In this document: positions 24,552 through 33,344 of the stretch, piece after piece
Layout of the letters: every line of letters starts with the position of its first letter
How positions within the stretch are numbered: the first letter of the stretch is position 1
NCBI GenBank assembly: GCA_023134715.1
Contig: JAGLUP010000002.1
Span: forward strand, 62,001 to 126,000
Direction of reading: 5' to 3'
Length of the DNA stretch: 64,000 bases
Source of the DNA: Candidatus Parcubacteria bacterium
GTDB taxonomy: Bacteria; Patescibacteriota; Minisyncoccia; Minisyncoccales; JAGLUP01
The notes under the pieces: model-generated
Databases searched by the model: none
What the model was told of the DNA's origin: nothing
Seen by the model: only the letters and a program-made list of their open reading frames with translations
Made by a program: the position numbers and the translations under genes

Positions 24552-24740
24552 TTTATTATTTTCTCGCCAGTAATTTTTTAATTTTTAATTGGATAACCAG
24601 TCGCTTCGCTCCTTGTAATTGCTTCGCAATTAAGAATAAAAAGAAAATTTTTTCTGTTTTGTGTTCCTGTCCCAAAATCTGCTTCGCAGGGCAGTCGGGC
24701 AAAAATTCCTTCTCCTAGATATCTTTTCTTTTAATAGGAA
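24552..24740 (+). repeat. Partial repeat in the orientation of copy 1
   Basis: tttctcgccagtaatttttt, aaaattttttctgttttgtg, tctgcttcgcagggcag and gggcaaaaattcctt match the second half of 10068-10380 in the same orientation. Together with 24250-24330 this makes a large imperfect palindrome. Confidence 0.7.
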
Positions 24741-24762
24741 TAAATTTTTTCTGGATTTGACA

Positions 24763-24801
24763 AAACCGAAGCACATAAAGATTATATGCTTCGGTTTTTT
24801 T
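24763..24801. terminator. Strong terminator
   Basis: aaaccgaagc and gcttcggttt are perfect 10-bp arms with a 15-nt loop and a T-run. It marks the right edge of the accessory region. Confidence 0.8.
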
Positions 24802-24920
24802 AGAGCCGATCATAGCACTTTTACTCTATCTTATGGCAACTATTAGCAACCATTAGATCAATGCATCTATGCAACAATAGAAATTTTCGTGGCTTCCTAA
24901 AAACTTTCTGTCCTAAAATG

Positions 24921-26759
24921 CTACCAAGCCAAGAAATTCCACCAAGGTTTTTTAACAGCCAAAACCTTGCCAGTTTCAGCATCAATCTTAGATTCAACTT
25001 TCATAGAAACAGGTATCAAGAAAAACAATTTTGCTTTTTTTGTCCCTTGGATTAAATAAATCGGTTTTTTTGCTTCTTCTTTGATCTCAATTTCTTTAAT
25101 TGCTTTTTGGTCGGGAGTGCCCGAAACTGCCACTGCATCTGCTGGGGAAATATTAATTGGCTTTTTGCCATCAGAGGTTTTCATTAACAATTTAGATTCC
25201 TCGATGACTAATTCTTGAGAACATTTCACTTGAACTGAAATATTAGGTGTTTCTAATATCACTCTCCCTCCTCCAGTATGAAGAACAACATCTTGGGATT
25301 GAAATTCACCAGCTCTGAAAAACTCAATCTTACCAGTTGAGGTATCGTAGGCAATCCCTCCTTTTTTGTCGTCTTCTTCCTCGGACTTAGCGCTACAGAT
25401 GACTTGGCCAGGATATGAAGCAGTTACTTCACATTCAGCGCCTTCGGGACATTCATAATAACTGCAGGGATTTTTCTTAGCGCATCTAAGTCCCAAACCG
25501 GGAAATCTGTAACAGTTCAAATCCATGTTTTTAGGGCAAGGATTTAACGCATCACAAGTAATATTAGTTATATCAACGCCCCACTTACATTCGCCATCAT
25601 ATTTTTTAACTGCATCAGCTTCCATTAAAAAACAATTATTCATGTAAGTAATTCCATCACAGCCACAAACAGGTTTATAATAATCTGGACAAGGGCTTTG
25701 CCTTACTTCGCAAGTTCCACTGATACCCTCGCAACATCCTTTAGAAGCAATTGCGTCCTCACACTTTTCATGCAGAAAACAATCATATTCAACATAATCT
25801 GTTGATCCACATTCATTATCAGATAAACACTCCTTTCTGCAAACTATCTGCATTGGAAATGTGAGCTGAACCAAACCTTCAAATCCCTCTGGGCAAGGAT
25901 AGTAACTAAATGGGTTATCTGCCGCACACTTTGTACCAATTCCTGGAAATTCATAACAGCCTCCAATAAATGCGCACGTTGATTTTCCATAATCACTGAT
26001 ATCACAGCTTACATTTGATATTTCTTTAATACACGGTCCATCATAATTCTTGAAAACTCGGTTTCTCTTTCTAAGGCAGTCATTATCATAGGTCACACTA
26101 TCGCATCCACAAACAGGTGAAATAATAGAAGAACAGATTGTCGGAATCTCTGTACATGTTCCAGCTTCAAGATCGCAAGGAAAATAATCACAGAATTCGC
26201 TATCTGCGCAATCATTGTCTAAACGGCAGTTCCCCGCACATACTACTTCTTTTGGAATCGTGAAAAAACCTTCTTTGACAATACAGGCAGAATTTTCAGA
26301 TATTATCGAACAATTAAAGTAATTGCAGGGATCTGATTCAGCGCATCTCGTGCCAATATTCGGAAACTTAATACATTCCAAGTCGCCAGGACAACTTGCT
26401 TGAGGGTCACAATAATGGCTAGATATTTGTTCAATACATTCTCCTCTGTAGTTCCCTGAAATTCCTGAAGCTTGTCTGTGGCAATCACTTTGGTAAACTT
26501 GTCCATCGCATCCACATACAGGCCCGACAATTTCACATTGACTAGAATCAGGCTTTCTTACGCATATACCCTCATCTTCATTACAATTTTGGAATTCACA
26601 GAATTCTGTTATATCACAATCAGAATCTAAATAACATTGGGTTGATGCTTTAGTAAAGAAAATGCCAATAAAAGAAAAAAGCACTAAAAGAAAAACTAAT
26701 AGTCCTAAAAGAAAGATATTTTTTGTTTTTAGCACAATGGCTAAATTTTTTATATTCAT
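24921..26759 (-). CDS. Membrane-anchored Kazal-repeat cysteine-rich surface protein
   Basis: This is a 612-aa protein with an N-terminal transmembrane anchor (about 15-36). It has at least three Kazal-type protease-inhibitor domains (about 75-108, 212-243 and 361-391), each with VCGCDG/S, a Tyr and a final Y(R/D)GxC. Other Cys-rich segments lie between them. The C-terminal 120 residues form a beta-rich domain that ends in VKKPWWNFLAW, a tail like that of the protein at 57.2-58.1 kb. It is probably exposed on the cell surface and may block proteases of a host or neighbour. Confidence 0.75.
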   Translation of the reverse strand: MNIKNLAIVLKTKNIFLLGLLVFLLVLFSFIGIFFTKASTQCYLDSDCDITEFCEFQNCNEDEGICVRKPDSSQCEIVGPVCGCDGQVYQSDCHRQASGISGNYRGECIEQISSHYCDPQASCPGDLECIKFPNIGTRCAESDPCNYFNCSIISENSACIVKEGFFTIPKEVVCAGNCRLDNDCADSEFCDYFPCDLEAGTCTEIPTICSSIISPVCGCDSVTYDNDCLRKRNRVFKNYDGPCIKEISNVSCDISDYGKSTCAFIGGCYEFPGIGTKCAADNPFSYYPCPEGFEGLVQLTFPMQIVCRKECLSDNECGSTDYVEYDCFLHEKCEDAIASKGCCEGISGTCEVRQSPCPDYYKPVCGCDGITYMNNCFLMEADAVKKYDGECKWGVDITNITCDALNPCPKNMDLNCYRFPGLGLRCAKKNPCSYYECPEGAECEVTASYPGQVICSAKSEEEDDKKGGIAYDTSTGKIEFFRAGEFQSQDVVLHTGGGRVILETPNISVQVKCSQELVIEESKLLMKTSDGKKPINISPADAVAVSGTPDQKAIKEIEIKEEAKKPIYLIQGTKKAKLFFLIPVSMKVESKIDAETGKVLAVKKPWWNFLAW

Positions 26760-26937
26760 TTATTTAATCTTTGCGCTTAATTCTAATCTTTATTTCGACC
26801 TTTATCTCATTATATAAAAATTCTACTTTAATTTCAACTCTATTACTTAATGTCTTCACTACCTTAAACAGATAGATATACTTTTCTGCCAGTCTGTCCG
26901 AAAGATGGAAGCGAAATAGGAAGGAAATGGCTTGGAA

Positions 26938-27000
26938 AAGAAAAAAATTGCGTTTGCAATTTTTTGTCAAATCCAGAAAAAATTTTCTTTTCATTAAATT
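26938..27000. repeat. Short dispersed repeat piece
   Basis: tttgtcaaatccagaaaaaa followed by ttttcttttcattaaatt repeats, in inverted form, sequence found at about 24742-24765 and inside the ~300-bp units. It lies in the promoter region between the Kazal gene and rarA. Confidence 0.55.
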
Positions 27001-27020
27001 AAAATAAAAATCGTCTTATT

Positions 27021-27039
27021 GGCGGTTTTTTGGTATAAT
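27021..27039 (+). promoter_or_regulatory. Terminator T-tract fused to an extended -10 promoter for rarA
   Basis: ggcggttttttggtataat: the T-run of a small hairpin leads straight into TGG-TATAAT (-10 at 27034-27039), and the ATG lies 9 nt further on, so the mRNA should have almost no leader. Confidence 0.6.
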
Positions 27040-27048
27040 GGAATAATT

Positions 27049-28197
27049 ATGGAACCTTTAGCGTCAAAAATCAGGCCGAAGAGATTAAGGGAATTTGTTG
27101 GTCAGGAACATTTAACAGGGGAAAGGAAACCCCTGAATATTGCTATTAAAAATAAGCACTTGTTTTCGTTTGTCTTTTGGGGACCTCCTGGAGTGGGGAA
27201 GACGACTTTGGCGAAAATATACGCTAATGCTTTAGACGCCTCTATTTATGAGCTTTCCGCTGTTTCCGCAGGCAAGAATGATATTAGAAAAATAATTGCT
27301 GAAGATACACAAGGAAAATCTAAGATATTAGTTCTTGATGAAATTCATCGCTTTAATAAAGCTCAACAGGATTTTCTTTTGCCTTTTGTGGAAACTGGCA
27401 AAATTACTTTAATCGGCGCGACTACAGAGAATCCAAGTTTTGAGATTATTCCTGCTCTGCTTTCGCGATGCCGCATCTTTGTGATGGATGAGCTCACAGA
27501 TAAAGAAATGGCTAAAATTATAAAAAGAACTAAGTTTAAATTAGATAAAAAAGCGAAAGATTGGTTGATTGCTATGGCGAACGGCGATGCGCGGCAAGCG
27601 ATTACAATGATAGAAAACACGAATAATTTATACGGAGAAATTACAATAGAAACATTAAAAGATACTCTCCAGTCAAAAGTTTTGCGATATGATAAAAAAG
27701 GAGAAGAACATTACACTGTTATCAGCGCTTTTATTAAAAGTATGAGAGCTGGCCAGCCAGACGCGGCTCTGTATTATTTAGCGAGGATGATAACTTCCGG
27801 CGAAGACCCTAAATTCATTGCCAGAAGAATGGTTATTTTTGCCAGCGAAGATATCGGACTGGCGCAGCCAACTGCTTTAGTGGTAGCTAATGAAATTTTT
27901 CGGGCAGTGGAAACTATTGGACTTCCGGAATGCGGAATAAATTTAGCTGCCGGAACAGTTTATTTATGTCTTTGTAAAAAAGACAGAAGCGCTTATGAGG
28001 GTTATTTGGCGGCGATGAAAGACGCAGAGCAATATGGGAATCTACCTGTGCCTTTGGAAATAAGAAACGCTTCAACAAAGCTAATGGAAAATTTGGGTTA
28101 TGGCGAGGGATACGAAGCGTATTCAAAAAAAGATTTATTGCCTGAAAAAATAAGAGGAAAGAAATATTTTTCCCGCAAAAAGCCGGAAAATAATTAA
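27049..28197 (+). CDS. rarA: Replication-associated recombination protein A (RarA/MgsA)
   Basis: This AAA+ ATPase of stalled forks (382 aa) resembles bacterial RarA and eukaryotic WRNIP1. It has the N-terminal [22 protein letters not shown], Walker [18 protein letters not shown], Walker [15 protein letters not shown], sensor [10 protein letters not shown], and the C-terminal family motif [16 protein letters not shown]. The start is ATG at 27049 because the -10 element lies just before it, and the open frame further upstream is promoter sequence. Confidence 0.93.
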   Translation: MEPLASKIRPKRLREFVGQEHLTGERKPLNIAIKNKHLFSFVFWGPPGVGKTTLAKIYANALDASIYELSAVSAGKNDIRKIIAEDTQGKSKILVLDEIHRFNKAQQDFLLPFVETGKITLIGATTENPSFEIIPALLSRCRIFVMDELTDKEMAKIIKRTKFKLDKKAKDWLIAMANGDARQAITMIENTNNLYGEITIETLKDTLQSKVLRYDKKGEEHYTVISAFIKSMRAGQPDAALYYLARMITSGEDPKFIARRMVIFASEDIGLAQPTALVVANEIFRAVETIGLPECGINLAAGTVYLCLCKKDRSAYEGYLAAMKDAEQYGNLPVPLEIRNASTKLMENLGYGEGYEAYSKKDLLPEKIRGKKYFSRKKPENN

Positions 28198-28204
28198 AAC
28201 AAAA

Positions 28205-28501
28205 ATGAAAAATGAAAAGAAAAAATATTGGTCGGATAAGGTAACAAAATACAGCAATGCTCTTGATTTAGAGCAAAAAGTTTTTACTTTTAAAAACCCG
28301 AAAAAAATTGCTTTATCTCTTAAGAAATCAGCCGAAGAAAGCGAAAGGAGAAAAGCGAAGCCGTTTCAATCTGCAATGTCTATGTTAAATTTTTACATTA
28401 ACCGCGCTGGCAAAAATTTGCCAGAAGAACAAAAAGAAATTTTAGAACAAGCCAAAATTGAATTAAGAAAAGTATTTGAAAAGAAAAATAAATTTAGTTA
28501 A
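28205..28501 (+). CDS. DUF3175-family protein
   Basis: This is a 98-aa basic protein that matches the DUF3175 pattern throughout: YWSDKVTKYSNALDLE, VFTFKNPKKIALSLKKSAE, PFQSAMSMLNFYINRAGKNL. The function of the family is unknown. It lies 7 nt after rarA in the same direction. Confidence 0.8.
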   Translation: MKNEKKKYWSDKVTKYSNALDLEQKVFTFKNPKKIALSLKKSAEESERRKAKPFQSAMSMLNFYINRAGKNLPEEQKEILEQAKIELRKVFEKKNKFS

Positions 28502-28561
28502 AGTAGGTTGGAGAAAAGGTCGGATATTAAAAATTTAATTAAAAATAAAAAATGTAAACTT

Positions 28562-29635
28562 ATGAAAAAAATATTTGGTTTAATAATAATTTGTTCTGTT
28601 TTGGTTTTACCAGTTTTTGCTGCCACACCAGTTAATTTTGATAATTCAGGGAATCATCCTTTATCTGCTACCGATATACATTTAGTTAAAAAGGTGCCGC
28701 TTCCACCAGTAATTGGAGAAGTAAAAGGTAATCCTCATGGTGGTCCTCCTGGGAAGAATGGAGAAAGCGGCTCCAAAGAACAAGCGGCAACTGGAACTTT
28801 AGGCAATACAGAGGTAGGCAATAAATACGCTATTATAATTGGAATTTGTGATTATCCTGATGGAAAGAGAAATTATGATCTTTGCATATCAGATGGGGAT
28901 TCCTTGCGTATGCACCAAACCCTAACTCAACTTTACGGATATGCTACTAGTAATATTGCTTTATTTAAAGACGGAGGGAATAGCAGTACAGCTTGGTTTG
29001 CTCAAATTCCTACTAAAGATAATATTTTAAGAGCCATTAATGATTTAAGAGCGAAGGTAACCAGTTCAGATGAAGTAGTGTTCTTTTTTAGCGGTCATGG
29101 GGCAGATGGATTAGTTAATGATGGGGACAAAGAGAGAAGAGATGAAGGAATCGTTGTGCATGATAGCGATGATGGTGAGGTTGATGGTAATTCGCAGATA
29201 GATATTATATGGGACGGAGAGTTGAAAACAGCATTCAGCGGTTTTGCTACTGATAGGATTGTTTTCGTATTTGATAGCTGTTTAGCTGGTGGAATGAATG
29301 ATGTAGCCAGTGAGGGAAGAGTTATCTCAATGGGAACCAGTGAAACCAGTGTATCTTATGTATATTCAAGTGATCTACTAAATGTAAGAGAAGATGAAAT
29401 GGAAGATGTGGATGAAAACGGACAACTAGACGGCGAAGGAGTATTCACTCGTTATTTTGTTAATAAAGGAATGTTGCAAGGTAATGCAAATGTCCACAAT
29501 TATGTTAAAGTAGAAGGAGATGAGCCAGCAACGATAGAAGAGGCCTTTGATTATGCTAAGGAAATAATCCCTTCTATTTGGAAGAGGCAGAAGCCGACAA
29601 TAAGTGATGATTTTATTGACGATTTGCTTTTATAA
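28562..29635 (+). CDS. Secreted caspase-like (C14 clan CD) protease
   Basis: From the ATG at 28562 the protein (357 aa) starts with a signal peptide (KKIFGLIIICSVLVLPVFA). A linker rich in Gly and Pro follows, then a caspase-like fold: YAIIIGICDYPD, then FFFSGHGAD with catalytic His179, and VFVFDSCLAGGM with catalytic Cys240. An Asp/Glu-rich loop (about 190-220) may bind calcium. It is likely secreted or tethered outside, unlike most bacterial metacaspases of regulatory type. The longer TTG start at 28508 is unlikely because it would bury the signal peptide. Confidence 0.82.
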   Translation: MKKIFGLIIICSVLVLPVFAATPVNFDNSGNHPLSATDIHLVKKVPLPPVIGEVKGNPHGGPPGKNGESGSKEQAATGTLGNTEVGNKYAIIIGICDYPDGKRNYDLCISDGDSLRMHQTLTQLYGYATSNIALFKDGGNSSTAWFAQIPTKDNILRAINDLRAKVTSSDEVVFFFSGHGADGLVNDGDKERRDEGIVVHDSDDGEVDGNSQIDIIWDGELKTAFSGFATDRIVFVFDSCLAGGMNDVASEGRVISMGTSETSVSYVYSSDLLNVREDEMEDVDENGQLDGEGVFTRYFVNKGMLQGNANVHNYVKVEGDEPATIEEAFDYAKEIIPSIWKRQKPTISDDFIDDLLL

Positions 29636-29661
29636 TCCTTTCTGAAAAAGGAATTAAAAAA

Positions 29662-29698
29662 AACAAAGCCCTGATTTTATAATGGGCTTTGTTTTTTT
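29662..29698 (+). terminator. Rho-independent terminator
   Basis: aacaaagccc and gggctttgtt are perfect 10-bp arms with a 12-nt loop and a T-run behind the caspase-like gene. Confidence 0.85.
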
Positions 29699-29758
29699 GT
29701 TTACAAACAAACATTGAAAAAACCCGAAAAAGAGGGTAGAGTAGAAGAAGATAAAGTA

Positions 29759-30169
29759 ATGAAAAATGTTGTAAAAGTAATAATGTACACATACAGAGAA
29801 AATAATGGAAAGAAAGAGTTTTTTGTTTTGCATAGAAAAAGGGGGGACTGTGTTGTTTTAACCGGCCATGTCAGGGACAGAGAAGAAATAAAAAATGAAT
29901 CTTTAGAAGACGCGGCAAGAAGAGAAACAATTGAAGAATTAGGAGTTGAGCCGATGAATATTATTGACCTTAAAACGAAAATTTATGTTGAAATAGAAAA
30001 AAATAACGCGGCAGGATATGAACACGCTTTCTTAATCCAAATTCCAAATAAAGATGTTCATTTTTTGGAAGGAGATGAAAAGCACAATTGGCATTCATTA
30101 GAAGAATTAGACGCCATTTTAACATATCCAAATCAAAGGGAGTCATTAAATAAAATAAAATTAAGTTAA
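29759..30169 (+). CDS. Nudix hydrolase
   Basis: This 136-aa protein has a Nudix box (REEIKNESLEDAARRETIEELGVEP) whose REtxEELG core is intact. The segment before it is longer than the canonical GX5E spacing. It should hydrolyse a nucleoside-diphosphate-linked substrate, which cannot be named from sequence. The start is ATG at 29759; a TTG at 29714 would add 15 charged residues without a ribosome site. Confidence 0.75.
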   Translation: MKNVVKVIMYTYRENNGKKEFFVLHRKRGDCVVLTGHVRDREEIKNESLEDAARRETIEELGVEPMNIIDLKTKIYVEIEKNNAAGYEHAFLIQIPNKDVHFLEGDEKHNWHSLEELDAILTYPNQRESLNKIKLS

Positions 30170-30170
30170 T

Positions 30171-30452
30171 ATGAAACAAAAGGGATTTGCTTTAATTTCA
30201 TTATTGATAGCGCTCGCCATTATTTTAATAATTGTTTTTGGACGCGGTTATTTTGATAATACTCCCTTAAAAGATTACAAAACCGACAAAGAGAGAGGGG
30301 AAGAAGCAATCAAAAAAGCTGAAATGTTAAAACAAAAAATTGAGTGCAAAGAGAAATGCTTGTATATAAATGAAAAACAATGGCAATATATAGGTGGAAG
30401 CCATTTTGAAACTAAAGAACAATGTATTGATTATTGCTTAAGCGATAAATAA
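30171..30452 (+). CDS. Pilin-like membrane peptide with cysteine-rich tail
   Basis: This is a 93-aa protein. MKQKGFALISLLIALAIILI resembles a type IV prepilin N-terminus (a Gly before Phe, then a long hydrophobic helix), although the usual Glu at +5 is absent. The soluble tail has four Cys (ECKEKC ... EQCIDYC), probably two disulfides. It starts 2 nt after the Nudix stop. Confidence 0.5.
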   Translation: MKQKGFALISLLIALAIILIIVFGRGYFDNTPLKDYKTDKERGEEAIKKAEMLKQKIECKEKCLYINEKQWQYIGGSHFETKEQCIDYCLSDK

Positions 30453-30471
30453 GTTTTTGTACAAATAGACA

Positions 30472-30499
30472 TTGACAAATTTTTACTTTATGATATAAT
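30472..30499 (+). promoter_or_regulatory. Consensus sigma70 promoter
   Basis: TTGACA (30472-30477), 16-nt spacer, TATAAT (30494-30499), followed by an AGGAGGTG ribosome site. It is the best canonical promoter in the window. Confidence 0.8.
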
Positions 30500-30526
30500 T
30501 AAAATTGTTAATAGGAGGTGCTATAA

Positions 30527-30793
30527 ATGGAAAAAGAAGAAGAGGAGGAGGAGAAGGAACAATATTATCTGACGGCAAGAATTATGATAGGTGGAGGGGA
30601 GAGTTGCATGTCTCTACAAGGAGGATTTGATACTCCCGATGAAGTTATAAGTAAGGCAAATCAACTACTTGAAGGTGATCATCTTGGTTGCCCTGAACTT
30701 TCTAAACCAGTGCAAATTTCTATGATAAAAGGCGTGATAGCTCCACTTGAAATAACAAAAACTGCTTCTATTAAAAAAGAAAATGCCCCTTAA
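30527..30793 (+). CDS. Small acidic protein, unknown
   Basis: This is an 88-aa protein with a Glu-rich start (EKEEEEEEKE), then YYLTARIMIGGGESCMSLQGGFDTPDE. A perfect promoter and an AGGAGGTG ribosome site suggest strong expression. I recognise no family. Confidence 0.55.
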   Translation: MEKEEEEEEKEQYYLTARIMIGGGESCMSLQGGFDTPDEVISKANQLLEGDHLGCPELSKPVQISMIKGVIAPLEITKTASIKKENAP

Positions 30794-30797
30794 AATG

Positions 30798-30827
30798 GAA
30801 GTTCCAAAAGGTCCTTCCTTTTTTATT
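30798..30827 (+). terminator. Terminator after the small acidic gene
   Basis: ggaag and cttcc arms with inner ttcc/ggtcc pairing are followed by six T residues. Confidence 0.5.
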
Positions 30828-30844
30828 TTCGTTGCTTAATCGTG

Positions 30845-30881
30845 AATCCGCCTTTTCGTAGAGGCGGATTTTTGGTATAAT
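30845..30881 (+). promoter_or_regulatory. Terminator hairpin fused to extended -10 promoter
   Basis: aatccgcc/ggcggatt arms and TTT lead directly into TGG-TATAAT (30876-30881). The next ATG is at 30890, 8 nt beyond. Confidence 0.65.
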
Positions 30882-30889
30882 GAAATAAT

Positions 30890-31177
30890 ATGAAAAGAAA
30901 ATTAAATTTGATTATAAACATTATTTCTTTTTTCGTTTTTTTGTTTTCAGCATTTTCGGGACTTATTTTGTGGAAGATTTTTCCGTCTGGCAGCGGATTT
31001 CGCGGAGGCAGGGGAATCACAGAAGATAATATTTTCTTAGGTTTATTTCGCCGCGAATGGAGCGATATTCATATATATACCAGTTTAATTTTTGCTGCAT
31101 TGGTCATTATTCATTTGATTCTTCACTGGTCCTGGATTAAAAATATTCCTAAAATAATAAGGCAAAAAAATGGCTGA
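30890..31177 (+). CDS. DUF4405-like small membrane protein
   Basis: This is a 95-aa protein with two or three hydrophobic helices and conserved His residues in DIHIYTSLIF and IIHLILHWSWI, as in DUF4405/cytochrome b-like proteins that may bind heme. The last 8 nt overlap the next gene. The heme role is inference. Confidence 0.65.
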   Translation: MKRKLNLIINIISFFVFLFSAFSGLILWKIFPSGSGFRGGRGITEDNIFLGLFRREWSDIHIYTSLIFAALVIIHLILHWSWIKNIPKIIRQKNG

Positions 31178-31784
31178 AATAAATAAAAAAAATTTGGAAG
31201 AATTAAAAAAAATTAAACAAGAAATTTTGGAAGGCAAGAATTGCCCCCTTTATGAATATAGAATTGAAAATGGATTTTATCCTGTCATCGGACAAGGAAA
31301 TCATCAAGCGAAGATAATGTTCATCGGAGAAGCGCCAGGACTTAATGAAGCAAAAACTGGCTATCCGTTTTGCGGAAGAGCGGGAAAAATTTTAGATGAA
31401 CTTTTAGATTTTGTAGATATTAAAAGAAAAGAGATCTATATTACCAATATCTTAAAAGACCGACCTCCGGGAAATCGTAATCCGAGCAGAGAAGAAATTG
31501 AGGATTATACGCCATATTTAGAAAGACAAATAAAAGTTATAAAGCCAAAAGTAATTTGCACCTTAGGAAATTATTCTACCGCTTATATTATGGAAAAATA
31601 TGGATTAAAAGATGAAATTCAGGGAATAAGCAAAATTCGTGGAAAAATTTTTGAAACAGGCGACACATTCCAAAATATAAGAATTATTCCTCTTTATCAT
31701 CCCGCGGTAGTGGCCTATAATCCTAATATGATGGGAGCCCTTAAAAAGGATTTTGAGATATTGACAGGATTAAAATTTTCATGA
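31170..31784 (+). CDS. Uracil-DNA glycosylase, family 4-like
   Basis: This removes uracil from DNA. The protein (204 aa) has IGEAPGLNEAKTGYPFCGRAG, the RPPGNRNPS loop and a C-terminal LYHPAVV motif, all typical of family 4. It lacks three of the four Cys that hold the family's iron-sulfur cluster: only the NCPL Cys remains, and the KC and AAC positions are Asp and non-Cys. It is likely a cluster-free variant. It overlaps both neighbours by a few bases. Confidence 0.85.
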   Translation: MAEINKKNLEELKKIKQEILEGKNCPLYEYRIENGFYPVIGQGNHQAKIMFIGEAPGLNEAKTGYPFCGRAGKILDELLDFVDIKRKEIYITNILKDRPPGNRNPSREEIEDYTPYLERQIKVIKPKVICTLGNYSTAYIMEKYGLKDEIQGISKIRGKIFETGDTFQNIRIIPLYHPAVVAYNPNMMGALKKDFEILTGLKFS

Positions 31785-32008
31785 AAACAATAAAGATATA
31801 TTGTCAAAATTGCAGAACGGTTCTATATAAATACCACAAAGATAAACCAGGTCATTTGATTAAATGTTATAAAGATAGAATTTTCAAGGATTATACAGCT
31901 GGAGATTTAAAATGTCCTCAGTGTAAGCAACAATTTGCCAGAGAAACGATGATTTATAAAAAACCAGCCAATAAAATTATTCAAGGAAAAGTTTTTGTAA
32001 AAAAATAA
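31781..32008 (+). CDS. Zinc-ribbon protein typical of Patescibacteria
   Basis: This is a 75-aa protein with two CxxC pairs (YCQNCRT and KCPQCKQ) and the pattern RETMIYKKPANKIIQGKVFVKK. I recall this family next to UDG genes in CPR genomes. It overlaps the UDG stop by 4 nt. The role is unknown; it probably binds zinc. Confidence 0.65.
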   Translation: MKTIKIYCQNCRTVLYKYHKDKPGHLIKCYKDRIFKDYTAGDLKCPQCKQQFARETMIYKKPANKIIQGKVFVKK

Positions 32009-32056
32009 TTTGCCTGAGAGCTTTTTTTTGGTTTTTGAATGTTGTATAATATAATA

Positions 32057-32302
32057 ATGGAAAAACCAAAAGAAAAATTTAATCAAGAAGATTATTTTGT
32101 TAGACCTCTTTATTGTGACAAGGTTTTAGAAATTTTGAAGAAAGAATTAGAAAAGATTGAAAAATCGGGAAAAAAGAGTTTGTGGGCTTTCAGCGCCGAG
32201 AAGACCTTGAAACATTTAGAAAAAGAAAAGGGTCTTAATTTAAGCCCTCACGATGTAGAAAATATTATCTGCGCCTTATTAAAATATATTGATAATCAAT
32301 AA
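32057..32302 (+). CDS. Small helical protein, unknown
   Basis: This 81-aa charged helical protein starts at the ATG at 32057, only 6 nt after a TATAAT (32045-32050), so the mRNA is probably leaderless. The longer frame from 32039 would start inside the promoter. No family is recognised. Confidence 0.55.
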   Translation: MEKPKEKFNQEDYFVRPLYCDKVLEILKKELEKIEKSGKKSLWAFSAEKTLKHLEKEKGLNLSPHDVENIICALLKYIDNQ

Positions 32303-32306
32303 AAAA

Positions 32307-32328
32307 ATCGCCAAATGGGCGGTTTTTT
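32307..32328 (+). terminator. Small terminator
   Basis: atcgcc, aaat, gggcggt and six T residues directly after the stop codon. Confidence 0.65.
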
Positions 32329-32371
32329 AGCATATCCCTGCAGCTAAGCTACAGGGATTGCTTAGCAAAAT

Positions 32372-32400
32372 TTGACGCGGTTTTGGTTTTATGATATGAT
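32372..32400 (+). promoter_or_regulatory. Promoter of dapB
   Basis: TTGACG (32372-32377), 17-nt spacer, TATGAT (32395-32400). A dyad atccctg/cagggat lies just upstream (about 32335-32359), and a ~100-nt leader follows with AAGAGGTG before the ATG. Confidence 0.55.
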
Positions 32401-32500
32401 TTTAGTATAAATTAGTATAGAAATTGCTCTTTACAATAAATATTGGATTGAATTGGTAAAGAGAAAGAATGAAAATATAAATAAAAAAGAGGTGATTTAA

Positions 32501-33331
32501 ATGGGAAAAAATAAAATAATGTTGGCGGGACCAGGTAATATGGGAACTATGATAGGGCGTAGGATATTGACTGAAAATGGTTTGGAGCTATCTAAGACAG
32601 CGTTGGCTGAAGATAATGGAGGAAAAATGAGATTGGGCCCAGAAGCGAATTTTTTGACTATAAAATTAGCTGGCATGGACTTTCAAAGAAGAGCGATTAT
32701 AGATGAAAACCCAGATGTTATTATTGATTTTACGCATCCTGATAGTGTGAACAGAAACGCAGAGCTTTATTGCGAGCTGGGAATACCATTTATTATGGGA
32801 ACAACTGGAGGAGAACGCGGACATCTGAAAGAAACTGTTGAAGAGTCAGACATCTGCGCTGTGATTGCTCCAAATATGGCGCCGCAAATTGTGGCTTTTC
32901 AGGCAATGATGGAATATGCGGCGAATACTTTCCCAAACGCTTTTAAAGGTTATGGTCTCGTGACAAGAGAAAGTCATCAGGAGCCCAAAAAAGATACCAG
33001 TGGAACAGCGAAAGCTATGGCGGGTTACTATAATAAGCTTGGGATATCCTTTGAAATAGAGGATATTATAAAGGTGAGGGATCCGGTTGTTCAGAGAATA
33101 GAGCTTGGAGTTCCTGAAGAACATTTAGACGGACATGGGTGGCATAGCTATTATCTTCTTTCTGCCGATGGAAATGTGCGTTTTGAATTTAAGCACAATG
33201 TAAATGGAAGAGAGATTTATGTAGACGGAGTAATGCTGGCTATTTCTTTTCTGCTATCTAAAATAGAGAAAAATTGCAAGGGAAAGGTTTTCTCTATGAT
33301 AGATGTATTGAAAGTAGGACAAAGCCAGTAA
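32501..33331 (+). CDS. dapB: 4-hydroxy-tetrahydrodipicolinate reductase
   Basis: DapB makes tetrahydrodipicolinate for lysine and diaminopimelate. The protein (276 aa) has the N-terminal dinucleotide fold start (MLAGPGNMGTMIGR), IMGTTGGERG, IAPNMAPQIVAFQ and the substrate/catalytic loop ESHQEPKKDTSGTAKAM. The ESHQ..K.DTSGTA form is that of plant-type DapB; typical bacterial enzymes have HHxxK.DAPSGTA. No other lysine-pathway gene is nearby. The ribosome site is AAGAGGTG. Confidence 0.88.
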   Translation: MGKNKIMLAGPGNMGTMIGRRILTENGLELSKTALAEDNGGKMRLGPEANFLTIKLAGMDFQRRAIIDENPDVIIDFTHPDSVNRNAELYCELGIPFIMGTTGGERGHLKETVEESDICAVIAPNMAPQIVAFQAMMEYAANTFPNAFKGYGLVTRESHQEPKKDTSGTAKAMAGYYNKLGISFEIEDIIKVRDPVVQRIELGVPEEHLDGHGWHSYYLLSADGNVRFEFKHNVNGREIYVDGVMLAISFLLSKIEKNCKGKVFSMIDVLKVGQSQ

Positions 33332-33344
33332 TGGCAACAAATTT

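Noticed and set aside
24143-24846. Several short open frames in the repeat cluster
   Set aside because: They follow GC-rich palindromes and change between repeat copies; none has a ribosome site or motif.
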